From Claveliimonas intestinigallinarum (lineage in GTDB: Bacteria > Bacillota > Clostridia > Lachnospirales > Lachnospiraceae), in NCBI GenBank assembly GCA_019115145.1, contig DXED01000039.1, positions 4,858 through 68,857 of the forward strand: a DNA stretch of 64,000 nt. Reading direction: 5' to 3'. Position numbers and translations under genes: made by a program. Under the pieces are notes generated by a model. The model saw nothing but the letters and a program-made list of their open reading frames with translations. It had not been told where the DNA came from and made no database searches. Position 1 is the stretch's first letter, and each line of letters starts with the position of its first letter. Shown here piece after piece: positions 57,129 through 64,000 of the stretch.

Positions 57129-58406
57129 ATGAATGTATTGATTGTAGGAAGCGGCGGAAGAGAGCACGCCATCGCGTACTGCGTGGCTAGGAGCCCCAAG
57201 GCGGAGAAGATATACTGTACACCGGGAAACGCGGGCATTGCCGAGTATGCCCAGTGCGAGCCCATCGGCGCCATGGAGTTTGACAGGATCGTGGCCTTTG
57301 CAAAGGAGAAGGACATTGACCTTGTCATCGTGGGCATGGACGACCCCCTTGTGGGAGGGCTGGTGGATGAGCTGGAGGCAGCGGGCATCCGCGCCTTTGG
57401 CCCCAGGAAAAATGCGGCCATCCTGGAGGGCTCCAAGGCATTTTCTAAGGATCTGATGAAAAAATACCATATCCCAACAGCGGCCTATGAGAATTTTGAC
57501 GACCCGGACAAGGCCATCCAGTATCTGCGGACGGAGGCAAAATTCCCCATCGTCCTCAAGGCGGACGGTCTGGCTCTGGGCAAGGGCGTTCTGATCTGCA
57601 ATACCCTGGAGGAAGCGGAGGAAGGCGTGAAGACTATCATGCTGGACAAGAAATTCGGCGCCTCCGGCAACACCATGGTCATCGAGGAGTTCATGACCGG
57701 CAGGGAGGTCTCTGTCCTCTCCTTTGTGGACGGGAATATCGTAAAGACCATGACGAGCGCCCAGGACCACAAGCGGGCCGGGGACGGAGACACAGGACTC
57801 AACACAGGCGGCATGGGGACATTTTCACCCAGCCCCTTCTACACAGAGGAGATAGACGAGTACTGCCAGAAGCATATTTTCCAGCCCACCGTGGACGCCA
57901 TGAAGGCGGAGGGACGCCCCTTCAAGGGCGTGATCTTCTTCGGGCTGATGCTGACAGAGGACGGCCCCAAGGTGCTAGAGTACAATGCCCGCTTCGGTGA
58001 CCCGGAGGCCCAGGTGGTGCTGCCCCGGATGAAGAACGACATCATCGACGTGGCGGAGGCCTGCATCGACGGCACCCTGGATCAGATCGACCTGCAGTTT
58101 GAGGACAACGCGGCTGTCTGCGTGGTGCTGGCGTCAGAGGGGTATCCGGTCTCCTATGAGAAGGGACTTCCCATCACAGGGCTGGATGAGTTCAAAAAGC
58201 ATGAGGGATACTACTGCTTCCACGCGGGGACAAAGCTGGCCCAGGACGGCCAGATCGTCACAAACGGCGGCCGGGTGCTGGGCATCACAGCCAAGGGAAA
58301 GAACCTGAAGGAGGCCAGGGCCAACGCCTACGCGGCCACAGAGTGGGTGCAGTTTGACAACAAGTACATGCGCCATGACATCGGAAAGGCCATTGACGAG
58401 GCGTAG
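57129..58406 (+). CDS. purD: Phosphoribosylamine-glycine ligase
   Basis: GAR synthetase, ATP-grasp fold. 425 residues: N-terminal VLIVGSGGREHAIAY, then VGMDDPLVGGLVD, ATP-grasp lysine loops LKADGLALGKGV, GEEFMTGREVS-like MVIEEFMTGREVSV, metal-binding EYNARFGDPEAQ, and HAGTKLAQDG near the C-terminus. RBS CAGGAGGAAG. Last gene of the purEMND operon; the order of purine genes is functional rather than pathway-complete, since purF, purL, purQ, purS, purC, purB and purK are elsewhere. Confidence 0.97.
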   Translation: MNVLIVGSGGREHAIAYCVARSPKAEKIYCTPGNAGIAEYAQCEPIGAMEFDRIVAFAKEKDIDLVIVGMDDPLVGGLVDELEAAGIRAFGPRKNAAILEGSKAFSKDLMKKYHIPTAAYENFDDPDKAIQYLRTEAKFPIVLKADGLALGKGVLICNTLEEAEEGVKTIMLDKKFGASGNTMVIEEFMTGREVSVLSFVDGNIVKTMTSAQDHKRAGDGDTGLNTGGMGTFSPSPFYTEEIDEYCQKHIFQPTVDAMKAEGRPFKGVIFFGLMLTEDGPKVLEYNARFGDPEAQVVLPRMKNDIIDVAEACIDGTLDQIDLQFEDNAAVCVVLASEGYPVSYEKGLPITGLDEFKKHEGYYCFHAGTKLAQDGQIVTNGGRVLGITAKGKNLKEARANAYAATEWVQFDNKYMRHDIGKAIDEA

Positions 58407-58451
58407 AGAAGAGCGCGGCCTGATAAGGGGCAGATGAAAAGCAAAAGAGAG

Positions 58452-58496
58452 GCTCTCTCTGGAGGGAAAGCTCCAGGGAGGGCTTTTTGACTTTTT
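58452..58496 (+). terminator. Terminator of the purEMND operon
   Basis: 13-bp stem with two G-T pairs (GCTCTCTCTGGAG with CTCCAGGGAGGGC), 6-base loop, tail TTTTTGACTTTTT. Confidence 0.92.
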
Positions 58497-58539
58497 AAAT
58501 CTTGCTTCAAAGAATATTCGCGGAAAGGGGAGATGACAG

Positions 58540-59214
58540 ATGCAGACAGCGGCTGTGCTTCTTGTGGAGGACGATCCCTCCATTGTGGAGCACCTGACAG
58601 GCTTCCTGGCGGAAGAGGGCTTTTCGGTCAGGAGCGCGTCAGGGCAGGAGGAGGCCCTGGATATCCTGGATGAGAAAAGGACGGACCTGGTGCTTTTGGA
58701 CATCACCCTGGCCCAGGGAAACGGGTTTGCCGTCTGTGCCAGGATTAAAGCCCAGTACCATGTACCGGTGATCTTTCTGACGGCCATGGACGACGAGTAT
58801 TCAGTGGTGGCGGGCCTGGATATGGGGGCGGACGACTACATCAGCAAGCCCTTCCGGCCCCGGGAGCTGGTGTCCCGCATGCGAAGCGTGCTGCGAAGGA
58901 GCGGCCGCGACAGGGGAGCGGCGGTGATAGGGGACATCACCGTGGACACAGAGCGGGGCCTGGTCCTGCGGGAGGGCAGAGAGCTGTATCTGTCTGCCCT
59001 GGAATACCGGCTCCTTCTCGTATTCCTGAGCCACAGGGGACAGGTCTTAAGCCGGGCTGTGCTGATGGAGGAGCTGTGGGACATTACAGGGGAGTACGTC
59101 AATGACAACACTCTCACGGTCTACATCAAGCGGCTCCGGGAGAAGATCGAGCGGGATCCCGGCAGCCCTGTGATCCTTAAGACTGTGCGGGGGCTGGGAT
59201 ACAGGATGGAGTAG
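58540..59214 (+). CDS. OmpR-family response regulator of the ABC transporter locus
   Basis: 224 residues. Receiver with VLLVEDDPSIVEHL, phospho-acceptor in LVLLDITLAQGNG (about 54), lysine in YISKPFRPRELV; winged helix with LSALEYRLLLVFLSHRGQVLS, VNDNTLTVYIKRLREKI and TVRGLGYRME. Strong RBS AAAGGGGAG. It precedes a small-loop kinase and an ABC transporter, the typical arrangement for regulators of peptide or antibiotic efflux. Its likely binding sites are the phased CTGTCA repeats at 60301-60328. Confidence 0.92.
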   Translation: MQTAAVLLVEDDPSIVEHLTGFLAEEGFSVRSASGQEEALDILDEKRTDLVLLDITLAQGNGFAVCARIKAQYHVPVIFLTAMDDEYSVVAGLDMGADDYISKPFRPRELVSRMRSVLRRSGRDRGAAVIGDITVDTERGLVLREGRELYLSALEYRLLLVFLSHRGQVLSRAVLMEELWDITGEYVNDNTLTVYIKRLREKIERDPGSPVILKTVRGLGYRME

Positions 59215-59260
59215 CCGGGGAAGCGTCCGGGCAAAAGGTCCTGGAAAGAAGGAGGTAAAG

Positions 59261-60280
59261 ATGACTTTTTTCAGAAACAGGGATATCAGGCTGCAGTGCG
59301 CTGTCTTTGCCGGGATGATCCTGGCAGGGACGGCCCTTGCGCTCCTGACTGTCCGGGAGGCGGTCCTCCCGGTCCTTCTGGCGGGGTGCGCCTCCTGGGG
59401 AATGTCCCTTTTGTTTGCCTGGAAACGCTACAGGGCCGTGAGGCGTCTCGGGGAAGAGCTGGACGAAATCCTGCACGGTGAGCAACAGGGCGATAAGAGT
59501 GGGAGCGAGGCGAAGCTGCAGCACTTCCGGGAGGGGGATCTGGAGGTGCTGCGGGATGAGATCGAGAAGCTGCTGACCCGGCTGAACCAGCAGTCCGCCC
59601 TCCTTGAGGAGGACAAGAGGCGTCTCTCGGAGGCCCTGGCGGACATCTCCCACCAGATCCGCACGCCCCTCACCTCCCTGAACCTGCAGGCGGAAAGGCT
59701 GAGAAGTCCTGCCCTGGGCGAGGAGGAGAAGCGGGCTCTCCTGCGGGAGATGACAGGCATGCTGTCCCGCATCAGCTGGCTGGTGGAGACCCTTCTTAAG
59801 CTGTCCAGGCTGGACGCGGGGATGGTGCGGCTGAAAAAGGAGGAATTCTTAGCAGAAGATCTGGTGAGAGAGGCGCTGCGGCCCTTTGAGATCAGTATGG
59901 AGCTTCACAGTCAGATCTGTGTCCGCGAACTGGAGCCAGGGACGGTCATACAGGGAGACTACACCTGGACTTTGGAGGCAGTGCAAAATGTGATCAAGAA
60001 TGCTTTGGAGCACACCCCGGATGGCGGGAAGGTCTGGGTCAGAGCAAGGAGCACGCCTCTTTTTGCGGAAATCCAGGTCACAGACTCCGGGAAGGGCATA
60101 TCGGAGAGGGATCTGCCCCATGTGTTTGAGCGGTTTTACAGGGGGGAGAGCGCGGCGGCAGGCAGCTTTGGCATCGGCCTTGCCCTGGCCCGTTCTATCC
60201 TGGCCGGACAGGACGGGGTGATCCGGGCAGGAAACAGCCAGGGCAAGGGCGGCCAGTTTACCATGCGGTTTTACAGATGA
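59261..60280 (+). CDS. Sensor histidine kinase with short extracellular loop
   Basis: 339 residues. Two closely spaced membrane helices (about 10-30 and 34-52) leave almost no outer domain, the intramembrane-sensing pattern of BceS-like kinases. Coiled linker, H box ADISHQIRTPLTSLNLQAE (His about 131), N box VQNVIKNALEHTPDGG, G boxes VTDSGKGISERDLPHVFERFYR and GSFGIGLALARSIL. Such kinases commonly sense through a partner ABC transporter; one is encoded right after. The stop codon is part of a terminator stem. Confidence 0.92.
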   Translation: MTFFRNRDIRLQCAVFAGMILAGTALALLTVREAVLPVLLAGCASWGMSLLFAWKRYRAVRRLGEELDEILHGEQQGDKSGSEAKLQHFREGDLEVLRDEIEKLLTRLNQQSALLEEDKRRLSEALADISHQIRTPLTSLNLQAERLRSPALGEEEKRALLREMTGMLSRISWLVETLLKLSRLDAGMVRLKKEEFLAEDLVREALRPFEISMELHSQICVRELEPGTVIQGDYTWTLEAVQNVIKNALEHTPDGGKVWVRARSTPLFAEIQVTDSGKGISERDLPHVFERFYRGESAAAGSFGIGLALARSILAGQDGVIRAGNSQGKGGQFTMRFYR

Positions 60281-60313
60281 CGGGTCTGAAGGTGACAGAT
60301 CCGTCATTTTTCT
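60278..60313 (+). terminator. Terminator overlapping the kinase stop codon
   Basis: 10-bp stem with one G-T pair (TGACGGGTCT with AGATCCGTCA), 9-base loop, then TTTTTC. The left arm starts with the stop codon TGA. It separates the two-component genes from the ABC genes. Confidence 0.8.
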
Positions 60314-60345
60314 GTCACGGTCCTGTCATGTGGCCAGGATATAAT
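60301..60345 (+). promoter_or_regulatory. Three 11-bp-phased CTGTCA repeats and -10 of the ABC transporter promoter
   Basis: CCGTCA at 60301, CTGTCA at 60312 and CTGTCA at 60323 are spaced exactly 11 bases apart, one helical turn. TATAAT follows at 60340-60345 and no normal -35 exists (ACGGTC at the right distance). Tandem direct repeats just upstream of a promoter with a poor -35 are typical for OmpR-family activation, here probably by the regulator at 58540. Confidence 0.65.
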
Positions 60346-60400
60346 AACCATAACATGGTATTTGCAGCATGAATATCCAAGGCAGGAGGAAACAGAGAAT

Positions 60401-61093
60401 ATGAAAAAGACAGGGGAGATCCTACGGGTAGAAAATCTGACCAGAATATACGGGGAGGGGGAAAACGCAGTGCGGGCACTGGACGGCGTTTCCTTCTCTG
60501 TGCACAAGGGCGAGTTTGTGGCTGTGATCGGGGCCTCCGGCTCCGGGAAATCCACCCTTCTCCATCTGCTGGGGGGAGTGGATCGGCCCACGTCGGGGAA
60601 GGTGTTTGTGGGCGGTGTGGACGTGTACGCCCAGAATGAGGATGAGCTGGCCGTGTTCCGCAGGAGGAAGGTGGGGCTCATCTACCAGTTTTACAATCTC
60701 ATACCAGTGCTGACGGTGGAGGAGAACATCACTCTGCCGGTACTCATGGACGGGCGGAAGGTGAATAAGGACCGGCTGAAAAATCTTCTGAGGATCCTGA
60801 AGATGGAGAAGCGAAGGAACCATCTGCCGGGCCAGCTCTCCGGCGGACAGCAGCAGAGGGTGTCCATCGGGCGGGCCCTTATGAACGCCCCGGCGGTTGT
60901 GCTGGCGGATGAGCCCACAGGCAACCTGGACTCAGAGAACAGCAGGCAGATCGTGGAGCTTCTGAAATACTCCAACCGCACCTATGACCAGACCATGGTG
61001 GTCATCACCCACGACGAGGATATCGCTATCCAGGCAGACCGGGTCATTGCCCTGGCGGACGGGCGGATCGTGAAAGATGAGGTGATCCGCTGA
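60401..61093 (+). CDS. ABC transporter ATPase, MacB/LolD/BceA type
   Basis: 230 residues. Walker A VIGASGSGKSTLLHLL (about 45), Q loop IYQFYNLIPVLTVEENI, signature LSGGQQQRVSIGRALM, Walker B VVLADEPTGNLDS, H loop VVITHDEDIA. The YQFYNLIP Q-loop variant is usual for the MacB/BceA subgroup. ATG 60401 has GGAGG 11 bases upstream; the TTG at 60362 is less likely. One base overlap with the permease (TGATG). Confidence 0.93.
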   Translation: MKKTGEILRVENLTRIYGEGENAVRALDGVSFSVHKGEFVAVIGASGSGKSTLLHLLGGVDRPTSGKVFVGGVDVYAQNEDELAVFRRRKVGLIYQFYNLIPVLTVEENITLPVLMDGRKVNKDRLKNLLRILKMEKRRNHLPGQLSGGQQQRVSIGRALMNAPAVVLADEPTGNLDSENSRQIVELLKYSNRTYDQTMVVITHDEDIAIQADRVIALADGRIVKDEVIR

Positions 61094-63804
61094 TGAGAAA
61101 TATTTTTTCAGAAATCACAAAACGGACCATGATGAGAAACCGGACCCGCACAGCGGTCACCATTGTGGGTGTCCTTCTATCCACTGCCATGCTCACGGCT
61201 GTGGCTGTGTTTGCCGGAAGTCTGCAGCATTTTCTCGTGCAGGAGACCATCGCCACAGAGGGGGCCTGGCACGTGGATATAGGCGGACTGACGGAAGAGG
61301 AGCTGGCGGATATCCGGGCGGATGAGCGGGTAAAGAGCATATCTGTGGTCAGAGAGGAGGGCTATTTTCCGGCTGATGAAAATGACGGCCTCTATCATCT
61401 GCTGATGAGCCGGGATGAGACAGCCTGGAGGGAGCTTCCCGTCCAGGTGGATGCGGGGCGGCTGCCAGAGCAGGCGGATGAGATTCTCATTCCCTATGAC
61501 GGCATCCTGGTAAACGGCCAGGCAGCCCATGTGGGAGAGACGGTTTCTGTGCCTTTGGGCCGCGTCCTGTCCCCGGAGGGGGAGCCGGCAAAGACCTGGG
61601 AGCTGGGTGCGGCTGTGCGCTATGAGGAAGAGGAGACCCGAACCTTCACGGTCACGGGGATTTACGGGAGGATACCGGAGAGCAATTCTTACGGGAACGG
61701 GTATATTTTCCTGTCCGGCCCCTCAGATGCCGCGAAAGCCGTGGGAAATCCGGGGGCATGGGAGGGAACGTACTGCCGGGTCTTTATAGAGATGAAAAAG
61801 CCGGGGCAGACGGATGGCTTTATCGCGGATTGGGTGGATCCTGCCAGCGGGAGAAATAAGCTGGAGGATGTATCCTGGAGCCGGCACGACAGCCTTCTGC
61901 GGTGGCAGGGCGTACTGCGGAATGAAAATTATATCCGTATGCTGGGCGGGATGCTTGTCATTCTGGTGGCTGTGATCATGGTGGGGTCTGTCTCTTTGAT
62001 CTACAATTCCTTTTCCATTTCCCTCCGGGAGCGGACGGCCCAGTTTGGGCTCCTTTCCTCTGTGGGGGCCACCAGAAAACAGCTGCGAAAATCCCTGCGC
62101 TGGGAGGCTTTCTTTGTGAGCGCGGCAGGCATCCCGCTGGGACTTCTGGCCGGGATCATGGGAAGCGCGGTCACGCTGCATTTTATCGGGGGAGGGCTGG
62201 CGGCTCTGCTCTATGGGCATGAGGGGGAGATCCCGGTGCGCGTTTACCCGGTGGTGCTGGCGCTTGCGGCGCTGCTGGCCTTTGCCACAGTGCTCATTTC
62301 CGTGTGGATCCCATCCCGGCGGATACGGAAGATTTCTCCTATGGACGCCATCCGGTCCGCGGAGGATATAAGGATCCATCCCCGGGAGGTAAAGGGAGGA
62401 GGACTGTCCGGAAAGCTGCTGGGACTTCCAGGGATGCTGGCCGCCAAGAACTACAGGCGGGATCGGAGAAAATACAAGAGCACAGTGGTGTCCCTCACAG
62501 TCAGCATGGTGCTTCTCATGACAGCGGCCCTTTTCATGGAATATCTGACAGAGGCAGGGGGTATGATCCTGGATCCGCCCAGGTATGAGCTTGGCTATAC
62601 CCTGATCCTGTCAGGCGGGGAGGAGGATGAGCAGGCAATAGAGGATACACAGCGGCTTATCGAGGGTGAGCCGGGGGTGGAGGAAGTATGGCTGTGCAGG
62701 CAGCTATCCATCACCATTCCCATGGAGGAGGGGGCGCTTGCCAGCGCCTACACGGGCGTATACTCCTGGAACAGGGAGTCCACGCCAGACGGGAAGGTGC
62801 CCTTTACCTGTATGGCCATTGTGCTCTCAGATGAAGAGTACGCAGGTTTTCTCGAGGAGCAGGGACTTTCAGAGCCGGAGACAGAGGGCGCGGTGCTGCG
62901 GGCCGTCTACTATGATAAAATAAGAGCTTACGACGAGACGGACGGCAGCTATCAGCAGATCTCCATTCTCTCAGATGAGGTGAAGCACAGGCCGCTGGCC
63001 GCCGGGCAGTACAGGTCTGTAGGGGAAAATGACCAGGGAGAGCTTGTGTTTGACGAAAAGCTGCAGGTGGAATTTGACCAGGAGGCAGAAGAGCTGCCGG
63101 AGAAATATGACGCTTCGAGACTTTCCGAGCCCCTCATGATCCTGTCGAAGAGGCAGTTTGATCAGTATATGGAGCTGATGAACAGGGGAGAGGACAGTCA
63201 GGATGTAGAAAGCGGGGCGGAAATGAGCGGGACAGAGGAGAATGAGCCGGTCTCTTACTTTGCGGAATTTTCCATCCGGGCCAAGGATTACCGGGCTGTG
63301 GGAGAGGATCTGGAGGAGAAGCTTTCAGATGCCACCCGGGAGCTGGACGGCATCTTCTATACGCCGGCCGAGGACGCGGCTCTGAACAGGCAGGCTGTGG
63401 CCGCCATCCAGGTGCTGTGCTACGGATTTATCATCCTCATCTCCCTTATCGCCATGGCCAATGTGTTCAACACCATATCCACCAACCTGATGCTGCGGCG
63501 CCGGGAATTTGCCATGCTCCGCTCTGTGGGCATGACCGGCCGCGCCTTCCGGCTCATGATGGGATACGAGTGCGTGATTTACGGGCTGCGCTCTCTCGTG
63601 TACGGCACGGCGCTGTCCGTCCTGATCAGCCTGGCCTTCAGCCGGCTTACCTTCCGCGGAATCGGAGGGGGAGGATTTCTCTTCCCCTGGGCCTGGTTCC
63701 TGGCATCCGTGGCGGGGGTGCTTGTCATCGTGTCCGTCACCATGGCGTACACCATGCATAAGATTCGCGGGATGAATATTATCGATGAGTTGCGCAAGGA
63801 GTAG
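61093..63804 (+). CDS. FtsX/MacB-type ABC permease, 903 residues
   Basis: Large permease with an N-terminal helix (about 18-40), an outer domain of about 230 residues, three helices (about 295-430), a second outer domain of about 300 residues and three C-terminal helices (about 770-890). FtsX-like domains contain ERTAQFGLLSSVGATRKQLRK and RRREFAMLRSVGMTGRAFRLMMGYE, each the conserved loop after the second-last helices. Such permeases with an intramembrane kinase usually form export or detoxification units for antimicrobial peptides. Substrate cannot be read. Two domains are internally repeated. Confidence 0.9.
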   Translation: MRNIFSEITKRTMMRNRTRTAVTIVGVLLSTAMLTAVAVFAGSLQHFLVQETIATEGAWHVDIGGLTEEELADIRADERVKSISVVREEGYFPADENDGLYHLLMSRDETAWRELPVQVDAGRLPEQADEILIPYDGILVNGQAAHVGETVSVPLGRVLSPEGEPAKTWELGAAVRYEEEETRTFTVTGIYGRIPESNSYGNGYIFLSGPSDAAKAVGNPGAWEGTYCRVFIEMKKPGQTDGFIADWVDPASGRNKLEDVSWSRHDSLLRWQGVLRNENYIRMLGGMLVILVAVIMVGSVSLIYNSFSISLRERTAQFGLLSSVGATRKQLRKSLRWEAFFVSAAGIPLGLLAGIMGSAVTLHFIGGGLAALLYGHEGEIPVRVYPVVLALAALLAFATVLISVWIPSRRIRKISPMDAIRSAEDIRIHPREVKGGGLSGKLLGLPGMLAAKNYRRDRRKYKSTVVSLTVSMVLLMTAALFMEYLTEAGGMILDPPRYELGYTLILSGGEEDEQAIEDTQRLIEGEPGVEEVWLCRQLSITIPMEEGALASAYTGVYSWNRESTPDGKVPFTCMAIVLSDEEYAGFLEEQGLSEPETEGAVLRAVYYDKIRAYDETDGSYQQISILSDEVKHRPLAAGQYRSVGENDQGELVFDEKLQVEFDQEAEELPEKYDASRLSEPLMILSKRQFDQYMELMNRGEDSQDVESGAEMSGTEENEPVSYFAEFSIRAKDYRAVGEDLEEKLSDATRELDGIFYTPAEDAALNRQAVAAIQVLCYGFIILISLIAMANVFNTISTNLMLRRREFAMLRSVGMTGRAFRLMMGYECVIYGLRSLVYGTALSVLISLAFSRLTFRGIGGGGFLFPWAWFLASVAGVLVIVSVTMAYTMHKIRGMNIIDELRKE

Positions 63805-63928
63805 ATGCAAAACACACAATAGTACACCAGTAAAGTGAATGAGGGTGTCCCAAAACTATGAATTTTTAAATTTATAGGAAAGGGGCATCCCTTTCTTTTA
63901 TCAAAAGGCTCTTTCATATCTGAAAAAC

Positions 63929-63962
63929 GGCACTGGTCCTTAGCCTTCCAGTGCCATTTTTG
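63929..63962. terminator. Hairpin at the end of the transposase gene
   Basis: 8-bp perfect stem GGCACTGG / CCAGTGCC with an 11-base loop. On the minus strand it overlaps the transposase stop codon and is followed by GTTTTTC; on the plus strand ATTTTTG follows. It can stop transcription both ways. Confidence 0.75.
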
Positions 63963-64000
63963 TGATATTATGGGCAATCGATAATAGTCCCCACTCTATC
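63940..64000 (-). CDS. Transposase C-terminus (partial, IS1182-like)
   Basis: Nineteen codons on the minus strand read I-E-W-G-L-L-S-I-A-H-N-I-T-K-M-A-L-E-G and end with TAA at 63942-63940. The W-G-L-x-x-I-A-H-N-x-x-K pattern just before the stop is what IS1182-type and related DDE transposases show at their C-terminus. Most of the gene is beyond base 64000, so the family is a tentative call. Confidence 0.6.
   Translation of the reverse strand, partial: IEWGLLSIAHNITKMALEG

Larger units (their letters stand above)
63841..64000. mobile_element. Left end of an insertion sequence (continues beyond window)
   Basis: The stretch after the permease starts with GAGGGTGTCCCAAAACT at 63841-63857, which looks like a terminal inverted repeat, followed by the C-terminal end of a transposase frame on the minus strand. 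The other end and the target duplication lie outside the window. A palindrome with a near copy of this end is present at 16362-16406. Confidence 0.6.

Overview
The window reads as a chromosomal segment from a spore-forming, fairly GC-rich member of the Lachnospiraceae (Clostridia). The evidence is an alpha/beta-type spore protein, a YesM/YesN pair, a stand-alone IMP cyclohydrolase beside a stand-alone AICAR transformylase, class 1B DHODH with PyrK, AddAB instead of RecBCD, Gram-positive Shine-Dalgarno sites, and a tmRNA with a tag ending AYAA. This assignment is an inference from gene families; no database search was run. Almost all of the sequence is ordinary coding DNA. The only mobile DNA is an IS transposase end at the right edge and a short palindrome at 16.4 kb that resembles the same IS end.

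Layout. 1-3.1 kb: a YesM-type sensor kinase (5' end outside the window) and YesN-type regulator. 3.3-8.5 kb: an HPr-like protein without the phosphocarrier histidine, the last two purine steps (purO-like and AICAR transformylase), glmM and eno. 8.5-10.6 kb: a YeiH-like transporter divergent from its LysR regulator. 10.7-16.3 kb: secG, then rnr-smpB, two small genes, an aminotransferase and ssrA (tmRNA). 16.4-16.9 kb, minus strand: tRNA-Ser(CGA) and a zinc-ribbon protein. 17-22.8 kb: an OmpR/HK pair, hisH-hisF, ung and a dihydrolipoamide dehydrogenase. 22.9-27.6 kb: a metal-efflux locus of a His-rich ZntA-type ATPase, a CadC-like ArsR repressor, and a second ATPase with a CPT instead of a CPC motif. 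The same repressor-type operator lies at both promoters. 27.7-36.5 kb: a TPR lipoprotein, hflX, addB and addA. 36.6-37.6 kb, minus: an Rpn-type nuclease.

38-40.5 kb: a PadR / DUF1700 / DUF4097 / PspC envelope-stress type operon and a spore protein gene. 40.6-46.6 kb: a degenerate WecG/TagA-like protein, a CdaR-type regulator, ftsE-ftsX, a coiled-coil M23 peptidoglycan hydrolase and an S41 protease, which together look like a cell-division wall-cutting unit. 46.7-51.7 kb: pyrC-pyrF-pyrK-pyrD and, behind its own promoter, pyrE. 51.7-54.8 kb: a 50-residue membrane protein, a VanZ-like protein, an unknown membrane protein and an N-terminally extended M29 aminopeptidase. 54.9-58.4 kb: purE-purM-purN-purD. 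58.5-63.8 kb: an OmpR/HK pair and the ABC transporter it probably controls through three CTGTCA-type repeats spaced 11 bp apart. 63.8-64 kb: the end of an IS element.

The genes are mostly housekeeping: de novo purine and pyrimidine synthesis, DNA repair (AddAB, Ung), ribosome rescue (RNase R, SmpB, tmRNA, HflX), cell division and envelope homeostasis. I did not find a defence island, CRISPR array, prophage or biosynthetic cluster. The most interesting observations are the paired metal ATPases with matched operators, the HPr-like protein lacking its active histidine, the split PurH with a PurBox-like inverted repeat, the N-extended M29 peptidase, the phased repeats in front of the ABC transporter, and several small genes or RNA structures.
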